Shown: piece after piece, positions 1 to 5,391 of the stretch
How the letters are laid out: each line of letters opens with the position of its first letter
Numbering within the stretch: the stretch's first letter is position 1
Source: an uncultured Bacteroidota bacterium
GTDB taxonomy: Bacteria; Bacteroidota; Bacteroidia; Chitinophagales; Chitinophagaceae
DNA: 6,304 nt
Direction: 5' to 3'
NCBI GenBank assembly: GCA_903825065.1
Contig: CAIJZG010000117.1
Span: 1 to 6,304, forward strand
Notes under the pieces: model-generated
Told to the model about the DNA's origin: nothing
Seen by the model: only the letters and a program-made list of their open reading frames with translations
The model's database searches: none
Translations under genes and position numbers: made by a program

Positions 1-280
1 GAGAAAAAATTGATTTTCAGAATCTATTTCCAGATTCCATTTTTAATTTTCCGTGATTTTTTTTGACTGAAAAAACAAATATTTTCACTTTTGGATAGTT
101 AAATTTTTTTGGAACTAAACGAATCTAAAAGAGATTTTTATGACCTATCCAATGCAAAAAACAGTTTTGAATGAATATTTTCCGTTCGCAATTTACCTCA
201 AAAATTCTCAACTCATTGAGTGATTTTTGTGTGGTTTAAACATTTTTCTGTGTGTTTTAACACTTTTCCCACTCTTAAAG
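1..280. other. AT-rich non-coding stretch with A/T tracts
   Basis: I see no credible gene here on either strand. The sequence is very AT-rich and broken by runs of 4-8 A or T, for example 57-64, 70-75, 104-110 and 156-161. A small inverted repeat, GAATCT (20-25) against AGATTC (32-37), could form a weak hairpin. From 224 onward the T-runs fall about every 10 bp (224-228, 235-237, 243-247, 255-258, 264-267), leading directly into the GC-rich array at 281. Two copies of a roughly 20-21 nt unit lie side by side at 228-248 and 249-268 (TGTGTG, then T/A-rich, then CATTTTTC or CACTTTTC). Intrinsic DNA curvature is possible but is an inference. Confidence 0.5.
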
Positions 281-370
281 GCGCCATCAGGGGCCATCGG
301 GGGCCGTTGGGATCAATCGGTTCCATACGCGGTCATCTGGGGCAATGCGCGGCCACGATAGGCTCCAGGT
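281..370. repeat. Degenerate 10-bp GC-rich tandem array
   Basis: This is a sharp GC-rich island in AT-rich DNA. Written in rows of ten from 281, it aligns in columns over about nine rows, including GCGCCATCAG, GGGCCATCGG, GGGCCGTTGG, GATCAATCGG and GGTCATCTGG. The rough consensus is GG(G/C)C(C/A)ATCGG. The first three copies differ from one another at only two to four positions, and later copies are more diverged. Runs of G at 290-293, 299-303, 309-311 and 319-320 lie 5-7 nt apart and could support a weak G-quadruplex. A 10-bp period is not a multiple of three, so a protein repeat is unlikely to have produced it. Function is unknown; it could be a decaying minisatellite or a helically phased protein-binding array. 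Confidence 0.6.
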
Positions 371-457
371 TAGTTTTTACCGACCAGTATTGTATGTATT
401 TATAATAGTAATATTTAACTTTTAAATAGTACTACCACTCCATAGTTTATCACATTC
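371..457. other. AT-rich spacer with small dyads
   Basis: I see no gene here. There is a 7-bp AT hairpin, TATTTAA (412-418) against TTAAATA (422-428), with a 3-nt loop, and an 8-bp perfect palindrome TAGTACTA (427-434). The hairpin lies just beyond the stop codon of the minus-strand remnant at 458 but has no GC stem, so it would be a poor terminator. Confidence 0.4.
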
Positions 458-602
458 TCAAAAAACTGACATATATGATCTACTAGGATTGTGAATAGCA
501 TTTCTATTATCATTTAATCCTAGGCTTTTATTGTTCTTGAGCTCCCCCATAATTACACTCATGGCCACCTTATTTATCCGTATATTACCCTTGATTTTTC
601 AT
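458..602 (-). pseudogene. Small frameshifted ORF, unknown product
   Basis: On the minus strand an ATG (602-600) sits 5 nt after a perfect AGGAGG and overlaps the upstream ORF's stop as ATGA, which is the usual arrangement for translational coupling. Read literally it stops after five codons (MKNQG). Skipping one A in the run of five (599-595) opens a frame of 47 residues, beginning MKIKGNIRINKVAMSV and ending SRSYMSVF before TGA at 458-460. This fits a coding sequence broken by a one-base homopolymer insertion, or a sequencing error or programmed slippage at the same run. An alternative is a 34-residue ORF starting at ATG 562, but its only Shine-Dalgarno-like sequence (AGGTGG) is just 2 nt away. 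I do not recognise the product. Confidence 0.4.
483..523. repeat. Nested inverted repeat
   Basis: Outer arms CTAGGATT (483-490) and AATCCTAG (516-523) are perfect reverse complements. Inside them lies a second pair, AATAG (494-498) and CTATT (504-508). The structure lies within the frameshifted small ORF. It could fold as a hairpin in RNA or as a cruciform, or be a recombinase or regulator site. No U-tract follows that would make it a clear terminator. Confidence 0.5.
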
Positions 603-763
603 ATATACCTCCTATATATTTGATCCGTAAATAGCTTGTCTAGCTCTTTACTCGCTTGACTCTGATTCTCTGTTTCACTAACTAACTTAGTATAATGATT
701 TATTAGTAAGTTGTTCTCTATCTCCGCATCAACTGCTTTTCTTCTTGCCTTAAAAAAATCTTT
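599..763 (-). pseudogene. C-terminal remnant of an unrecognised protein
   Basis: The minus-strand frame is open from 763 to a TGA at 601-599 and encodes 54 residues: KDFFKARRKAVDAEIENN, then a charged, probably helical stretch through KELDKLFTDQIYRRYI. It has no start codon, and an in-frame TGA lies immediately upstream (766-764). The composition (Lys, Glu, Asn, Gln rich, heptad-like) looks like a genuine protein end rather than a shadow, and no plus-strand gene accounts for it. It is followed by AGGAGG and an overlapping ATG, so it was probably the upstream member of a small operon. Its 5' part is missing exactly where the plus-strand TPR remnant begins. I cannot assign a family. Confidence 0.45.
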
Positions 764-946
764 TCAAAATTAATTTCTGTAAGAAACACCTATCCAGATG
801 GATATTATTGGTTAGGGAAAACAAATGAAGCGAACAAAAATTCAAATGCTGCAATGGAAAATTATGAAAAAGCCTTTTCGCTCGATCCTAAATTAATCGA
901 AGCCGAGCAAGCCATAAAAAGACTGAAATCTGCTGCTACTCACTAA
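752..946 (+). pseudogene. Beheaded TPR-repeat protein, C-terminal fragment
   Basis: The plus-strand frame ends at TAA 944-946 and encodes about 64 residues that read as one and a half tetratricopeptide repeats: FSKLISVRNTYPDGYYWLGK, then NEANKN, then AAMENYEKAFSLDPKLIEAE. The pattern of Y-x-x-LG-x and A-x-x-x-Y-x-x-A-x-x-LDP is typical of TPR helices A and B. No plausible start precedes it: the frame is open only back to a stop at 707-709, and the 710-751 part is antisense to the minus-strand remnant and not TPR-like. The only in-frame ATG (854) falls in the middle of a repeat. TPR proteins are protein-interaction scaffolds; the original role is unknown. It ends 33 bp before rpe. The left boundary is approximate. 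Confidence 0.65.
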
Positions 947-957
947 AACAAAATTTG

Positions 958-965
958 TAACTTTG
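958..965 (+). promoter_or_regulatory. Putative -7 box for rpe
   Basis: TAACTTTG matches the Bacteroidota -7 consensus TAnnTTTG exactly. It lies 14 bp before the rpe ATG, so transcription would start within about 8 nt of the start codon and give a very short leader. No convincing TTG -33 element is visible at the usual distance, so this is a moderate call. Confidence 0.45.
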
Positions 966-979
966 CAAAAAATATCACA

Positions 980-1627
980 ATGCCGATTATAGCCCCATCA
1001 CTTCTTGCCAGTAATTTTTTAGAATTGGGATCAGAATGTAAGATGTTAAATGAAAGCGTTGCTGATTGGTTTCATTTAGATGTGATGGATGGAACTTTTG
1101 TTCCTAATATTAGTTTTGGATTACCAGTTATAGAACAAATCAGAACTGCAACAAGTAAAGTATGTGATGTTCACTTGATGATTGAAAGACCAGGAGAATA
1201 TGCTGAGGCTTTTAAGAAAGCTGGAGCAGATATTCTTACTGTACATTACGAAGCATGCCCACACTTACATAGAAATCTACAACAAATTAAATCTCTAGGA
1301 ATGAAGGCAGGTGTGGCTTTGAATCCGCACACACCCGTACAATTATTGGAAGATATTCTCGATAATATTGATCTGGTATGTATCATGAGTGTGAATCCTG
1401 GTTTTGGTGGACAATCATTTATTCCACAAACAATGGATAAAATTCGAGTTTTAAAAAAAATGATTAAGGAAAGAGGACTGCACACCTTGATTGAAATTGA
1501 TGGCGGAGTAACACTTGCAAATGCAAAAGCCATATTGAATACAGGAGCAGATGTATTAGTAGCTGGGAATACTGTTTTTAAATCTGAAAATCCAATAGCA
1601 ACAATTGCTGCATTAAAATCATTATAA
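980..1627 (+). CDS. rpe: Ribulose-phosphate 3-epimerase
   Basis: This 215-residue cytoplasmic enzyme interconverts D-ribulose 5-phosphate and D-xylulose 5-phosphate in the non-oxidative pentose phosphate pathway. The length is normal for the family, and the sequence begins directly with the family N-terminus IAPSLLASNF. The (beta/alpha)8 barrel motifs are all present: HLDVMDGTFVPN (32-43), DVHLMIERP (63-71), the phosphate-loop region SVNPGFGGQSF (137-147), EIDGGV (172-177) and VAGNTVF (194-200). Expected metal ligands are His32, Asp34, His65 and Asp174, with Asp34 and Asp174 as the acid-base pair. The ATG at 980 is preceded by an A-rich leader without a Shine-Dalgarno sequence, which is common in Bacteroidota. 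No intrinsic terminator is visible after it. The gene follows a TPR remnant and appears to have its own promoter. Confidence 0.96.
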   Translation: MPIIAPSLLASNFLELGSECKMLNESVADWFHLDVMDGTFVPNISFGLPVIEQIRTATSKVCDVHLMIERPGEYAEAFKKAGADILTVHYEACPHLHRNLQQIKSLGMKAGVALNPHTPVQLLEDILDNIDLVCIMSVNPGFGGQSFIPQTMDKIRVLKKMIKERGLHTLIEIDGGVTLANAKAILNTGADVLVAGNTVFKSENPIATIAALKSL

Positions 1628-1846
1628 TAATAAAGTGTCACCCGAAAAATTTATTTTAGAAAATTCATGGAAGTTTAATATTCAAATTCATGACTCAAGG
1701 TGTTGCTCCTTTTGCTTAATATGTTAATATTTTTCTATCCACATCTGTGTATAAGAATTACTAGGTTTTAATAGTCTTATCCAATTAAATTTGAGAAAGA
1801 CAAAAAATTCCGATTCAAGATCCTTAATCATTAAAACCGAAGTAGA
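1628..1846. other. rpe-phoH intergenic region
   Basis: These 219 bp are AT-rich and contain no supportable gene. A 9-bp direct repeat AAATTCATG occurs at 1661-1669 and 1684-1692. There is no GC-stem terminator after rpe, so some read-through into phoH is possible. The only promoter-like element is the TAAATTTG box at 1786. Confidence 0.4.
1786..1793 (+). promoter_or_regulatory. Putative -7 box for phoH
   Basis: TAAATTTG is an exact match to the Bacteroidota TAnnTTTG -7 motif. Transcription would begin near 1800 and give a leader of about 45 nt before the TTG start. The -33 position shows TTTT (1766-1769) rather than TTG, so support is only moderate. Confidence 0.4.
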
Positions 1847-2836
1847 TTGACTGAAACAATCATTAACCTCGAAACCGTTAACCCCATTGAATTTTTTGGC
1901 GTTAACAATGGAAAGTTAGACCTCTTGAAGAAAAAATTCCCATTACTTAAAATCCTTTCAAGAGGAACACAATTAAAATTAAGCGGAGCTCCAGAGCAAA
2001 TCGATACCGCAAAAGAAAAAATCGATCTCATCATTCAGTACCTCGAAAGAAATGGACACTTAAGTGAAATTTATTTTCAACAAATTCTTGGAGGTGATGA
2101 TGTAGAAACTATTGACAATTTTGTTGATCGAAATCCTAACGACATCCTTGTTTTTGGACCTAATGGAAAGACTGTTCGAGCAAGAACACAGAATCAGAAA
2201 AAAATGGTACTAGCTGCAGATAAAAACGATATCGTTTTTGCAATTGGACCAGCAGGTACAGGTAAAACTTATACAGCAGTTGCTTTAGCTGTGCGCGCAT
2301 TAAAGAATAAACAAGTTAAGAAAATTATTCTTACCAGACCGGCTGTGGAAGCGGGTGAAAGCTTAGGATTTTTACCTGGTGATTTGAAAGAAAAAATTGA
2401 TCCTTATTTACGCCCGTTGTATGATGCATTGGATGACATGATACCTGCGGATAAATTAGGCTATTACATGAGTACCCGCACTATTGAAATTGCACCATTG
2501 GCTTATATGCGTGGTCGAACACTTGATAATGCTTTTATTATTTTGGATGAAGCACAAAACACCAATGATCTTCAGTTGAAAATGTTTTTAACTAGGATTG
2601 GCGCAAATGCAAAGGCTATTATTACTGGCGATCCCACTCAGGTAGATCTTCCTAGAAATATGCGTAGTGGTTTGGAAAAATCTACCCGGATACTTAAAAA
2701 TGTAGATGGCATTGCACATATTGAATTGAATGAAGAGGATGTAGTAAGACACCGCCTTGTGAAATCTATTATTAAAGCTTATGAGAAGGAAAAAGAACGT
2801 GAAGAAGAGGAATACGGACATAGTTCTCACAGATAA
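1847..2836 (+). CDS. phoH: PhoH family P-loop ATPase
   Basis: This 329-residue cytoplasmic ATPase belongs to the PhoH/YbeZ family, which is linked to RNA metabolism and, in many bacteria, to ribosome quality control with the endoribonuclease YbeY. An N-terminal KH-like region (about 12-72, with FFGVNN and ILSRGTQLKLSG) precedes the ATPase core. Walker A is GPAGTGKT (134-141), followed by LTRPAVEAGESLGFLPGDL (162-180). Walker B is FIILDEAQN (230-238) and the sensor-like GDPTQVDLP is at 261-269. The tail (311-329) is very charged. The start appears to be TTG: it is the first start after an in-frame TAA (1832-1834), and the protein then begins TETIINLETVNPIEFFGVNN, a full-length family N-terminus. 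A strong terminator follows, so this is probably the end of its transcript. Confidence 0.93.
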   Translation: MTETIINLETVNPIEFFGVNNGKLDLLKKKFPLLKILSRGTQLKLSGAPEQIDTAKEKIDLIIQYLERNGHLSEIYFQQILGGDDVETIDNFVDRNPNDILVFGPNGKTVRARTQNQKKMVLAADKNDIVFAIGPAGTGKTYTAVALAVRALKNKQVKKIILTRPAVEAGESLGFLPGDLKEKIDPYLRPLYDALDDMIPADKLGYYMSTRTIEIAPLAYMRGRTLDNAFIILDEAQNTNDLQLKMFLTRIGANAKAIITGDPTQVDLPRNMRSGLEKSTRILKNVDGIAHIELNEEDVVRHRLVKSIIKAYEKEKEREEEEYGHSSHR

Positions 2837-2844
2837 ATACATTC

Positions 2845-2885
2845 TTGAAATAAAAAAAGTGGCTAAGCCACTTTTTTTATTTCAA
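2845..2885. terminator. Symmetrical intrinsic terminator after phoH
   Basis: Perfect 19-bp arms (2845-2863 and 2867-2885) surround a TAA loop. The GC core is AGTGGC/GCCACT, flanked by seven A on the left and seven T on the right, so it can act as a rho-independent terminator in both directions. It begins 8 bp after the phoH stop. Confidence 0.9.
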
Positions 2886-2957
2886 ATAGGCAAGCTTTCA
2901 GCACAATTTGAGATGGTTTATAACGTTTAGTTCTGAAGGCTGTTGGCTGATTTTCTG

Positions 2958-2965
2958 TAGTTTTG
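2958..2965 (+). promoter_or_regulatory. Putative -7 box for the 3015 gene, with adjoining dyad
   Basis: TAGTTTTG matches TAnnTTTG exactly and lies about 50 bp before the ATG at 3015. Immediately downstream is an inverted repeat, TGATTTA (2971-2977) against TAAATCA (2981-2987), close to the expected transcription start; it could be an operator or a weak 5' hairpin. The nearest TTG upstream (2943-2945) is closer than usual for a -33 element. Confidence 0.35.
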
Positions 2966-3014
2966 GTATGTGATTTAGGATAAATCAATCACTAGTCTTT
3001 GAAAATTGTAGTAC

Positions 3015-3842
3015 ATGAAAAATAAATTAATCTTCTTCGTTTTCTGCAGTAACCTGGCAATTTATAGTTTTGGACAGGTGTCTCCTATTCGTACAAAATC
3101 CAGTGGTACTTTAAAATCAGAATCTACGATTGTGGCAGATGGGAATAAAGAGAATGTATTTCCGGCTTCGGGATATATAGGAATAGGTACCATTACTCCA
3201 AGTGCTCCATTAGAAATTAAAAGAGGTGCTGGCAATACAACTAAAAAGAATTTTCTTTTAAAATTGAGTAATGAATGGGCTCCTGCCGGACAGAATGAGC
3301 CAAGCATCATGTTTTCGAATGGAAATGTAACCGATCCTAAGAATGTTAGCTTTTGGTCAATTGGTGCTAGAGTTTCTGGTGATAACACTTTGAAGACAGC
3401 TCAAACTTTTAAGATAAGCTATAAATCTCCCACAGATGCCAATGAAAAAGAATTTCTATCTGTAGATTCCTATGAGGGAAGGGTTAGAATTGGAGATGTA
3501 CAGACACAATACGATGGTTATAAATTATACGTTGAGCAAGGAATCTTAACTGAAAAAGTAAAAGTAGCAGTGAAAGACTCAAAGGATTGGTATGACAATG
3601 TTTTCACACCTGACTATCAATTGCTTTCTTTACAAAAGTTAGAAAAATTTATACATGACAATAAGCATTTACCTGATGTGCCTTCCACTGAAGAAGTAAT
3701 GGCTAATGGTTTGGATTTAGGAAAAATGAATGCGACCTTATTGAAAAAGGTGGAAGAGCTTACCTTATATATGATCAGCTTGAAGAAAGAACTTGATGAA
3801 ACAAAAGAGAGTTTGCAAGAATTAAAAAACAAACGACAATAA
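3015..3842 (+). CDS. Secreted protein with tail-fibre-like C-terminus
   Basis: This 275-residue protein is probably exported. It has a signal peptide at 1-20 (Lys3, Lys5, hydrophobic LIFFVFCSNLAIYSF, likely cleavage after Gly20 before QVSP). Residues 53-69 (GYIGIGTITPSAPLEIK) match the short 'GIGT-x-x-P-x-x-LE' motif found in many Bacteroidota surface and phage-tail-like proteins. The C-terminal part, DGYKLYVEQGILTEKVKVAV (167-186), then DWYDNVF (191-197), then FIHDNKHLPDVPS (212-224) and DLGKM (234-238), resembles the region related to intramolecular-chaperone (peptidase S74-like) tail-fibre domains. I do not see the S74 autocleavage SD-x-x-LK motif. A coiled coil of about 240-274 ends it, suggesting oligomerisation. 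The exact function is unknown. It stands alone between two terminators and has no Shine-Dalgarno sequence. Confidence 0.82.
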   Translation: MKNKLIFFVFCSNLAIYSFGQVSPIRTKSSGTLKSESTIVADGNKENVFPASGYIGIGTITPSAPLEIKRGAGNTTKKNFLLKLSNEWAPAGQNEPSIMFSNGNVTDPKNVSFWSIGARVSGDNTLKTAQTFKISYKSPTDANEKEFLSVDSYEGRVRIGDVQTQYDGYKLYVEQGILTEKVKVAVKDSKDWYDNVFTPDYQLLSLQKLEKFIHDNKHLPDVPSTEEVMANGLDLGKMNATLLKKVEELTLYMISLKKELDETKESLQELKNKRQ

Positions 3843-3876
3843 AAAAATCCTCAGAAAATTCTGAGGATTTTTTTTT
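3841..3876. terminator. Shared bidirectional terminator between convergent genes
   Basis: Left arm AAAAAAATCCTCAGAA (3841-3856) and right arm TTCTGAGGATTTTTTT (3859-3874) are perfectly complementary; the loop is AA, or AAAT if the last pair opens. The T-run (3868-3876) serves the plus-strand gene and the A-run (3841-3847) serves ribBA. It overlaps both stop codons (3840-3842 plus, 3877-3875 minus), so one 36-bp hairpin ends both genes. Confidence 0.92.
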
Positions 3877-5077
3877 ACTTTTTTAGAATATTATGTCCGA
3901 GTTTATCTCTCTTAGTAGTTAAATATTTTTCATTGTATTGGTTGGGGACAGTTTCTATTGGTAAGGTTTCTACAATTTCTATCCCATAGCCTTTTAAACC
4001 CGCACGTTTTTTAGGATTATTACTCAAAAGTTTGAGCCTGGTTGCATTTAGGCTTCTCAAGATTTGTGCACCAACTCCATAATCTCTTTCATCCATTCCA
4101 AAACCTAAATGAAGGTTAGCTTCAACAGTATCCATTCCTTCCTCTTGTAATTTGTAGGCTTTCAATTTATTTACAAGACCGATGCCTCTTCCTTCTTGGT
4201 TCATATAAAGTATAATGCCCTTCCCTTCTTTTTCTACCATTTGCATAGCTTGGTGCAATTGATCGCCACAATCGCAACGTAGACTTCCCAAGATATCGCC
4301 CGTAAAACAACTACTATGAACCCTAGTTAAAACTGGTTCATCTGCTTTCCATTCGCCTTTAATTAATGCCAAATGCTCAGCTCCGGTAATCTTTTCTTTA
4401 AATGCTGCCAAAGTAAAATTACCATATTTAGTAGGCATTTTTACTCGAACCAATTCTTCAATCAGTGAATCTGATTTCATTCTATAATCGATCAGATCCT
4501 TAATTGAAATTATTTTAAGCTGAAACTTCTTTGCTATTTCTAATAATTCAGGTAATCGAGCCATGGAACCATCTTCATTCATCACTTCCACTAAAACGCC
4601 GGCGTGCTCTAATCCTGCTAAACGCGCAAGATCTACTGTTGCCTCTGTATGACCAGCTCTTCTTAAAACCCCACCATTCTTTGCTCTTAATGGAAATATA
4701 TGCCCAGGACGACCTAAATCTGAAGCTTTTGTTTCGGAATTTATTAGTGCTAAAACCGTATTAGAACGATCATGGGCAGAAATTCCAGTAGAATTCCCAA
4801 ATCCATTTAAATCAACTGAAACGGTAAAGGCTGTTTCGTGTAAAGAAGTATTAGAAACAACCATTGGCTTCAATTCCAATTCATCACATCTTTGTTCAGT
4901 TAAAGCAGCACAAATTAATCCACGGCCTTCCTTGCTCATAAAATTGATCACTTCTGGAGTTGCATGTCTGGCTGCTACAATAAAGTCGCCTTCATTTTCA
5001 CGATCCTCATCATCAACTACAATTACCAACTTACCATCTTTAATGGCCTCAATAGCTTCTTCAATCCTATCTAACAT
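3875..5077 (-). CDS. ribBA: Bifunctional DHBP synthase / GTP cyclohydrolase II
   Basis: This 400-residue cytoplasmic enzyme carries both entry steps of riboflavin synthesis. The N-terminal half (about 1-200) makes 3,4-dihydroxy-2-butanone 4-phosphate from ribulose 5-phosphate. The C-terminal half (about 205-400) opens GTP to the diaminopyrimidine intermediate. DHBP synthase motifs are VVDDEDRENEGD (20-31), STGISAHDRSNT (96-107), GRPGHIFPL (122-130) and RRAGHTEA (139-146). Cyclohydrolase motifs are HSSCFTGDILGSLRCDCGD (254-272), with probable zinc ligands Cys257, Cys268 and Cys270, NQEGRGIGL (293-301), MDERDYGVGAQIL (328-340) and LLSNNPKK (350-357). Both domains look complete and active, and the length is normal for the fusion. 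The start MLDRIEEAIEAI is typical. The leader is very short, with no room for an FMN riboswitch. It converges on the 3015 gene and diverges from the receptor gene. Confidence 0.97.
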   Translation of the reverse strand: MLDRIEEAIEAIKDGKLVIVVDDEDRENEGDFIVAARHATPEVINFMSKEGRGLICAALTEQRCDELELKPMVVSNTSLHETAFTVSVDLNGFGNSTGISAHDRSNTVLALINSETKASDLGRPGHIFPLRAKNGGVLRRAGHTEATVDLARLAGLEHAGVLVEVMNEDGSMARLPELLEIAKKFQLKIISIKDLIDYRMKSDSLIEELVRVKMPTKYGNFTLAAFKEKITGAEHLALIKGEWKADEPVLTRVHSSCFTGDILGSLRCDCGDQLHQAMQMVEKEGKGIILYMNQEGRGIGLVNKLKAYKLQEEGMDTVEANLHLGFGMDERDYGVGAQILRSLNATRLKLLSNNPKKRAGLKGYGIEIVETLPIETVPNQYNEKYLTTKRDKLGHNILKK

Positions 5078-5094
5078 ATTTTGAAATTAGGGAG

Positions 5095-5102
5095 CAAAAG
5101 TA
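5095..5102 (-). promoter_or_regulatory. Putative -7 box for ribBA
   Basis: On the minus strand this reads TACTTTTG, an exact TAnnTTTG match, 17 bp before the ribBA ATG. Transcription would start about 10-15 nt before the start codon. TTG triplets exist upstream but not at the ideal spacing. Confidence 0.5.
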
Positions 5103-5163
5103 CAATCGTTATTTCTAAATCGCGAACAATCAAAGTGGGCAGGAAGGAATTAACTCTAATTTA

Positions 5164-5179
5164 ATTATTGATCAATAAT
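5164..5179. repeat. Perfect 16-bp palindrome
   Basis: ATTATTGATCAATAAT is a perfect palindrome centred on TGATCA. It lies 87 bp upstream of the ribBA start and 240 bp upstream of the receptor start. It is the longest perfect palindrome without a spacer that I noticed in the window and resembles an operator for a dimeric regulator, although no specific regulator can be named. Confidence 0.55.
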
Positions 5180-5336
5180 GTATATATATTATAATTATAG
5201 TATTCAAATATAATTGAATCACTGGAAAAAAAATGGGGCAATTTAATTGCTAGAGGAATTATTATTCAGGAATAAACATTCGCTGCATTCAAAAAGAAAA
5301 ATTATAAACAAAAAGCGAACATTTGTTATTATCCCT

Positions 5337-5380
5337 TTATGCATAACATAAAATTTATGCATAAAACTATGTTAATTAAC
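5337..5380. promoter_or_regulatory. Three spaced palindromes upstream of the receptor gene
   Basis: TTATGCATAA (5337-5346), TTTATGCATAAA (5354-5365) and GTTAATTAAC (5371-5380) are perfect palindromes whose centres lie 18 and 16 bp apart. The first two belong to an approximate 18-bp direct repeat beginning TTTATGCATAA. They cover the region where the -33 element of the receptor promoter would lie, so a bound regulator could block or recruit RNA polymerase. Confidence 0.45.
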
Positions 5381-5391
5381 TTTTTTAACTC

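Noticed and set aside
281..370. CRISPR array
   Set aside because: Units are 10 bp, contiguous and degenerate, with no spacer-sized unique sequence and no cas genes.
220..405. A GTG-started 61-codon frame across the GC-rich block with a glycine-rich, vaguely collagen-like stretch
   Set aside because: The glycine pattern comes from the 10-bp G-rich repeat read in one frame. There is no ribosome binding site, and the flanks are low-complexity AT DNA, so it is not supportable as a gene.
1246..1641. Minus-strand frame opposite rpe
   Set aside because: It is antisense to a well-conserved enzyme gene and has no recognisable motif; it is a shadow frame.
1628..1846. Small gene or terminator in the rpe-phoH gap
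   Set aside because: Only very short frames exist, and no GC-stem hairpin with a T-run was found.
2588..2842. Minus-strand frame opposite the end of the phoH-family gene
   Set aside because: It is a shadow of a conserved ATPase gene, rich in Phe and Ser as expected from reading an A-rich gene backwards.
4531..4764. Plus-strand frame opposite ribBA
   Set aside because: It is antisense to the conserved DHBP synthase domain, Leu-rich and without motifs.
5078..5110. FMN riboswitch upstream of ribBA
   Set aside because: The likely transcript leader is only about 10-20 nt, and I see none of the conserved RFN helices in the whole 342-bp region.
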